A DNA stretch of 64,000 nucleotides from Nocardia terpenica (GTDB lineage Bacteria > Actinomycetota > Actinomycetes > Mycobacteriales > Mycobacteriaceae), in the NCBI RefSeq assembly GCF_013186535.1, contig NZ_JABMCZ010000001.1, forward strand, positions 372,001 to 436,000, in the 5' to 3' direction. Shown here piece after piece: positions 49,501 through 64,000 of this stretch. Position 1 is the stretch's first letter, and each line of letters opens with the position of its first letter. The notes beneath the pieces are model-generated. The model was given only the letters and a program-made list of their open reading frames with translations. It had not been told where the DNA came from and did no database searches. A program made the translations under genes and the position numbers.

Positions 49501-50558
49501 CCGTCACGGCCAAGGTCGGCGGCGCGGAATACCTGGACGCCCTGTTCGCCGATACCGACCTGGACGCGTTCGTGCTGTTCTCCTCGGGCGCGGCCACCTG
49601 GGGCAATGCCGGACAGGCCGATTACGCCGCCGCCAACGCCCATCTCGACGCGCTCGCCGCGCGCCGCCGGGCCGCGGGCCGCCCCGCGCTGTCGGTGGCG
49701 TGGGGCGCCTGGGCGGGCGGCGGCATGGTCGACGACGACACCGCCGCCGCGCTGCGCAATCGTGGTGTGCGGCAAATGGATCCCCGTGCCGCCGTGGGCG
49801 AACTGGCGCGGCTGCTCGCCTCCGGCGCGGGTCCGACCGCCGTCGTCTCCGATATGGACTGGGCGCGGTTCGTCGACGTGTACACCGCGGTGCGGCCGCG
49901 GCACCTGTTCGACGATCACGGTGCGGTGCGGCATCGTTCGGTCGCCGCGGAGGAGCCCGAGCAGGCCGCGGGCAAGGCCGATCCCGCCGCCGCGCTGCGC
50001 GAGCGGCTGGCCAAGGCGGTCTCGGAGACCGAGCGGACCCGAATCGTGGTCGAACTCGTGCGCCGCACCGCGGCCGCGGCGCTCGGGCACGACAAGCTGT
50101 CGGCGGTGGGCGCGTCCCGCTCCTTCAGCGACCTCGGCTTCGAATCGGTGACCGCGGTCGAGTTCCGCAACCGGCTCGCCGCGGCCAGCGGCATCCGCCT
50201 GCCCGCCGGGGCGGTCTACGACTACCCGAGCTCGGCCCGCCTGGCCGCGCACCTCATCGACCTACTGGGCCCGATCGCACCGGCGACCGGGGACGGCGCG
50301 CCCGTCACCGTGACCGGCGCGTTCGCCGACCTCGAGACCGCGCTGCGGCAGGCGGACGGGGCCTGGCCCGACGACCTGGACACCCACGACCTCGCCGCCC
50401 GGCTGCGGGCGCTCGCCGACCGGCTCACCGAGACCAACGACGCCGCGCCCGCGGTGCCCGACCTCGAGCCGACCGGCGGGCCCATCGACGCCGATCTCGA
50501 ATCCGCCTCCGGCGACGAGATCTTCGACCTCATCGACAACGAGTTCGGGACGGTCTGA
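37569..50558 (+). CDS. Type I modular polyketide synthase: KSQ-AT-ACP loading module and two KS-AT-KR-ACP modules
   Basis: 4329 residues. Loading: KSQ (about 10-425, active-site Cys replaced by Gln-167 in DTGQSS, a decarboxylating starter domain), AT (about 695-1010, GHSQG, YASH = methylmalonyl), ACP (Ser-1123). Module 1: KS (about 1190-1610, Cys-1357), AT (about 1695-2025, YASH), KR (about 2400-2595, Tyr-2550, with W at -8 and H at -3: A2 type), ACP (Ser-2721). Module 2: KS (about 2783-3205, Cys-2953), AT (about 3305-3650, YASH), KR (Tyr-4019, W at -8, Q at -3: A1 type), ACP (Ser-4193) and a C-terminal docking helix ending EIFDLIDNEFGTV. Repeat arrays sit at residues about 554-687 and 2112-2196. 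ATG 37569 with GGGAG upstream. Predicted start: propionate plus two methylmalonate units. Confidence 0.95.
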   Translation: MSVSGPGVEPIAVVGLSCRLPGAANPRALWEMLRAQRAAIRPLDGARAAAMGERPGRAGGWLDDVAGFDAEFFGIDPQEAVAMDPQQRLCLELAYQAVESAGMSRAALRGSATGVFVGTIWGDYADLLDTVDPGRYDMTGVARGILANRVSYTFDLRGPSMTVDTGQSSSLVAVHLAAESLRGGDSEIAIAGGVNLVLASASNARSVAFGALSPEGRCHTFDERADGYVRGEGGALLVLKRLDRAVADGDHVLAVLAGSAVGNDGTTGTLTTPSPDAQAEVIRAACARSGIEPAELQYVELHGTGTPVGDPIEAAGLAAAVGRSGRDPLLVGSVKTNIGHLEGAAGIAGLLKTVLAVAHGEIPASLNFRRPPATIPLAELGLRVQSETGPWPRLADAATPRYAGVSSFGMGGTNCHIVITGAPAPARTAVSDAPEAVVPQVLSTPSQAALADDTAALGDPRPSDPEVPEAVVPWVLSARSRAALAAVADGMAALGEPQWSRTEIAAGLARRDALEHRAVVLTGSGRPTADLLADLSRGVIDRHVVVGDQVVPRHSGVSGASSHSGVSGASSHSGVSGASSHSGVSGASSHSGVSGASSHSGVSGASSHSGVSGASSHSGVSGASSHSGVSGASSHSGVSGAPSHSGVSGAPSYPGVSGAPSYPGVSGASSHSGVSGASSHPGVSLAGTGPVLVFPGQGAQWVGMGRALLDAPERVARVYTDRLRECSRALVAAGGPDALAVLTAAEPGGLDGTAVVQPVTWAVSVALAAVWEAAGVRPAAVIGHSQGEIAAAVVAGALTITEAAHVITARTVGLRVLAEAGTGGMLSVELGRADLEPRLAGTSLVLGAINSPAGTVVSGDLTELEALAQALRADGVRVRRVPIEYASHSPAIDAIADAVRADIGVLAPKPPRVPWLSTVTGEWMTETLPADADYWVRNLREQVRFADVVARLAEAGHTVFVECGSHPVLIGAIEQSGGTAEFGDPAVLATLRRDDGGADRLLAALAEAWVAGIDIDWAAVVSETHAVALPPNALPPYPFQHQVFWPGTVPTRAAAREPIVAAPAVPTDDAVEGATGRFARLSEEAARSEVLGTILRVTAELLGRDTAADIDAEATFRELGVDSVLSVQVRTAIGRAVGMRLASVVLFDHPTPRRLAQWLTDRLRPTGIAAETVVSAARGRTGAGVDDDPIVVVSAACRFPGGVESPEALWEVVSGGDDVLSGFPADRGWPAGLFSADPEAVGHSSVDRGGFLSGAGEFDAGFFGISPREALAMDPQQRVLLQCAWEAFERAGIDPRERTATGVFLGAMAQDYGPRMDRPAGGLDGYLLTGNATSVASGRIAYVLGLDGPALTVDTACSSSLVALHLAVRSLRDGECERALAGGATIMATPGIFVEFSRQGGLAPDGRCKPFAAAADGTGWSEGAGVVLLERLSAARAAGHRVLAVVRGSAINSDGASNGLTAPNGVAQQRVIRSALASAGLAPGDVDAVEAHGTGTVLGDPIEAEALLEVYGGDRATPLSLGSSKSVLGHSQAAAGIAGLLTMVQAFANEELPATRGVDAPSPFIDWERGAVVLRTEAQPWPRTDRPRRAGVSSFGISGTNAHVIIEEPPVLGDVAATPAPVAGSLEPWAYSATDADRLEALAERLTDLPNAETAGIAAALARRPALAHRAVLDGTTRTPIARGVVSAGGGGTVFVFPGQGAQWVGMGAELLSAGGVFAERLTECSAAVVAAGGPDVVAVLAGGGDLDDVAVVQPVSWAVMVALAAVWESVGVLPSVVVGHSQGEIAAAVVSGALSVAEGARVVVSRATALRSLAGSGAMASIGEPEERALARIAACGVESEVGVAVVNSPGSVVVSGPVRAVQVVVDSAVADEVRARVLPVDYASHSPMVEGLEFESVETATPRVRWLSTVDCAWVEEALPGEYWERNLRLPVRFGEAVLLLVDNGFRHFLEMSAHPVLVGPVEEVAESAGADEVATVGSLRRDEGGWDRLVESFAQAWVRGVGVDWTRVVGVPGVMPAAIPTYPFHRTHYWALPEEVTGPAPVADPVSAELWAAVDNDDVTAFSAALDVDPQATLEQILPRLADWRARRADEQRTESWRYRVDWQRLADPGQKHAGGQGGARAGDQGGAYAGGQGGARAGGRGGVHAGGRGGVHAGDQGGVLAGDQGGVLAGDRGGVDAGEQGGKRDGSLGGVGAGHWLLLVPEASDGDEIDSVATPLAAVTGAAVHRVVAGEAAERLAEVVRVERPDVVVSLLGLRRTGGASAVSPVLAETVGVVRALASVGGEARLWCVTRGAAAVTEALDGTAVLDGGPDPYAAQLWGLGRVAALEYPDRWGGLIDLPVISVPPVDPEAEAEVWARRIVGAVTRGDGEDQVALRDEGVFGRRLCRLEAIEPGEDRPRQLRGTALVTGGTGALGAHVARWLAGAGDITHIVLTSRRGADAPGADELRASVEALGPRVSFVACDIADPAAAVELVERYQPSVVVHAAGAMTLTPLTDITPEQLDDVLIAKVAGAENLDAALGDRPLDAFVLFSSISAWWGVADHGSYAAANAHLDALAERRRAMGRTVLSIGWGPWSGGGMIAASLGETLARRGVPLIDPEPAILALQRALDRDDPVIALAEVNWENFVSVFTTSRPSHLFDEVPEARAVLAAATATSGPDTEAQGTAVARRIAAATVDEAERLALELVTGELATVLGHATADAIDPARAFSEIGVDSLGAVNLRRALRDATGATMATTVVFDHPTPQRLARWLVGRLRPADSGVAVADSGSGAAAVLDDPVVVVSAACRFPGGVESPEALWDIVSRGGDVTSGFPVDRGWPSGLFSVDPEAVGRSTVDRGGFVTGASEFDAGFFGISPREALAMDPQQRLLLLCAWEAFERAGIDPRSLSGSRTGVYVGMTDQDYAHLLRGDGTAEAHLATSVANSVASGRIAYVLGLEGPALTVDTACSSALVALHLAVRSLRDGECDQALVGGAMIMSTPDQFIRFSRQHALAPDGRCKPFAAAADGFALSEGAAMILVERLSVAKAAGHRVLAVVRGSAVNSDGASNGLTAPSGVAQQRVVRAALEVAGLRPDDIDAVEAHGTGTALGDPIEASALLEVFGADRPEPLWIGSVKSNIGHTQTVAGLAGVIKTILAMQHEQLPPTAHVDAPSPYIDWDSGAVRLLMQGRPWPRAGRPRRAGISAFGISGTNAHVILEEPDRDLDCACGATESVGPVALPLSARDPEALAAGAGRLAAHLTEAPALPPVAAALARRTAFEERAVVLTGGARPDATQTLRALAAGEVPGDVIRGVATGSGAGVAFVFPGQGGQWVGMGAELLAAGGIFAERLTECSAAVVAAGGPDVVKILESASDLDDVAVVQPVSWAVMVALAAVWESVGVVPSVVVGHSQGEIAAAVVSGALSVAEGARIVVSRSTALRSLAGSGAMASIGEPEERALARIAACGVGSEVGVAVVNSPGSVVISGPVQAVQAVVDSAIADEVRARVLPVDYASHSPMVEGLEFESVETATPRVRWLSTVDCTWVTAGLPREYWARNLRLPVRFGEAVSLLVLNGFRHFVEMSAHPTLVGAVQEVAESAATDEVAVVGSLRRDEGGRDRLLGSFAQAWAFGMAVDWTRTTEAPGPLPAVVPTYPFHRTRYWPERATAANAAAAVPDWHHRVVWRPVPLPARPVAESAPWLILAPGDEPVRELRNALVAAGFAEPDIVTVEPGTDRAALADRLRAAARTPHSAVVSALGLRPGETADGVAAGTATAVTVVQALGDAGVDGPWWWLTRRAVSTAPSETPDAALAQLWGLGLVAGLDDPGHWGGLVDLGDLGSDLATAVAVIGTGTDEDQLAVREGRVLARRMILDTPTGDGSSWRTSGTALVTGGTGALGGHVARWLADAGAERLILTSRRGPDAPGAAELAEELGGRGVDVRIVASDLTRADDRAELEKLLAGHQVRTVVHTAGIVGTEAPLYRRTLDEVAHTVTAKVGGAEYLDALFADTDLDAFVLFSSGAATWGNAGQADYAAANAHLDALAARRRAAGRPALSVAWGAWAGGGMVDDDTAAALRNRGVRQMDPRAAVGELARLLASGAGPTAVVSDMDWARFVDVYTAVRPRHLFDDHGAVRHRSVAAEEPEQAAGKADPAAALRERLAKAVSETERTRIVVELVRRTAAAALGHDKLSAVGASRSFSDLGFESVTAVEFRNRLAAASGIRLPAGAVYDYPSSARLAAHLIDLLGPIAPATGDGAPVTVTGAFADLETALRQADGAWPDDLDTHDLAARLRALADRLTETNDAAPAVPDLEPTGGPIDADLESASGDEIFDLIDNEFGTV
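39228..39629 (+). repeat. Repeat element C: fourteen 27-bp tandem units plus hairpin core, in the loading-module KS-AT linker
   Basis: Fourteen units encode the nonapeptide HSGVSGASS, the first nine identical in protein and later ones with APS or YPG variants. The array ends in a core at 39609-39629: arm CCCGGC, loop GTGTCCTTG, arm GCCGGG. It lies just before the AT domain (first residues GPVLVFPGQGAQ), in a linker where extra length is tolerated. No stop codon arises in the frame. Confidence 0.9.
43902..44156 (+). repeat. Repeat element D: hairpin core plus nine to ten 24-bp tandem units, inside module 1 KR structural subdomain
   Basis: Core at 43902-43922 (CCCGGC, loop CAAAAGCAT, GCCGGG), then 24-bp units from 43917 encoding octapeptides such as AGGQGGAR, AGGRGGVH and AGDQGGVL. 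The tenth unit is degenerate. It interrupts the start of the non-catalytic KR subdomain between YRVDWQRL and GHWLLLVPEA. Core-first order matches element A read on the minus strand. Confidence 0.9.
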
Positions 50559-50609
50559 CCGATCCCGCGAAACCGCGCCCCCGCGCGGTGCACCGAAGGA
50601 GCCGACTGC

Positions 50610-64000
<13,391 letters not shown>

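Overview
The window is high-GC actinobacterial DNA with short intergenic gaps. It is most consistent with Nocardia or a close relative: it carries Lsr2, a lone second copy of rpoB of the rifampicin-tolerant type, PapA-like acyltransferases and a large modular polyketide cluster. This assignment rests on gene content only.

Left part (1-13.3 kb), mostly housekeeping and catabolic genes. A truncated gene end and a coiled-coil protein come first, then kynureninase. An aromatic-ring module follows: an FAD hydroxylase and an extradiol dioxygenase, divergent from an IclR regulator. Next are Lsr2, a MerR regulator, a small secreted protein, an AbrB-family membrane protein, a small protein resembling a histidine-kinase dimerisation domain that lacks its histidine, and a stand-alone rpoB with substitutions in the rifampicin pocket and no rpoC beside it.

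Middle part (13.3-37.4 kb), regulation, tailoring and supply for a polyketide pathway. After about 1.2 kb of palindrome-rich DNA come a PAS-LuxR regulator (PimM type) and a cytochrome P450. A plus-strand block holds a C-A-PCP protein, two paralogous ABC-2 permeases, one ATPase and four deoxysugar enzymes (2,3-dehydratase, aldo-keto reductase, 3,5-epimerase, 4-ketoreductase), which fits a TDP-2,6-dideoxy-L-sugar. A minus-strand block holds a nucleotidyltransferase, a 21-residue peptide gene and a P-loop kinase. Next to it lies a tightly overlapping operon (CoA-transferase, CitE-like lyase, cyclase-fold hydrolase, MmgE/PrpD protein, AMP-dependent ligase, PapA-like acyltransferase) that looks like a dedicated route to an acyl group. 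A type-B carboxylesterase precedes the polyketide synthases.

Right part (37.5-64 kb), two type I polyketide synthase genes. The first has a KSQ-AT-ACP loading module and two KS-AT-KR-ACP modules. The second has two KS-AT-KR-ACP modules and a KS-AT-DH module cut by the window end. The AT motifs predict a propionate starter, four methylmalonate extensions and one malonate extension. No glycosyltransferase, thioesterase or TDP-glucose synthase/4,6-dehydratase is seen, so the cluster continues beyond the window.

Three layers of unusual structure stand out: (i) a dispersed hairpin core (arms CCCGGC/GCCGGG, 9-nt loop) occurring four times, three of them joined to in-frame 24- or 27-bp tandem repeats inside genes; (ii) PimM-like operator candidates upstream of the main cluster transcripts, one within a duplicated promoter-plus-start-codon segment; (iii) the nucleotidyltransferase / micro-peptide / kinase triad.
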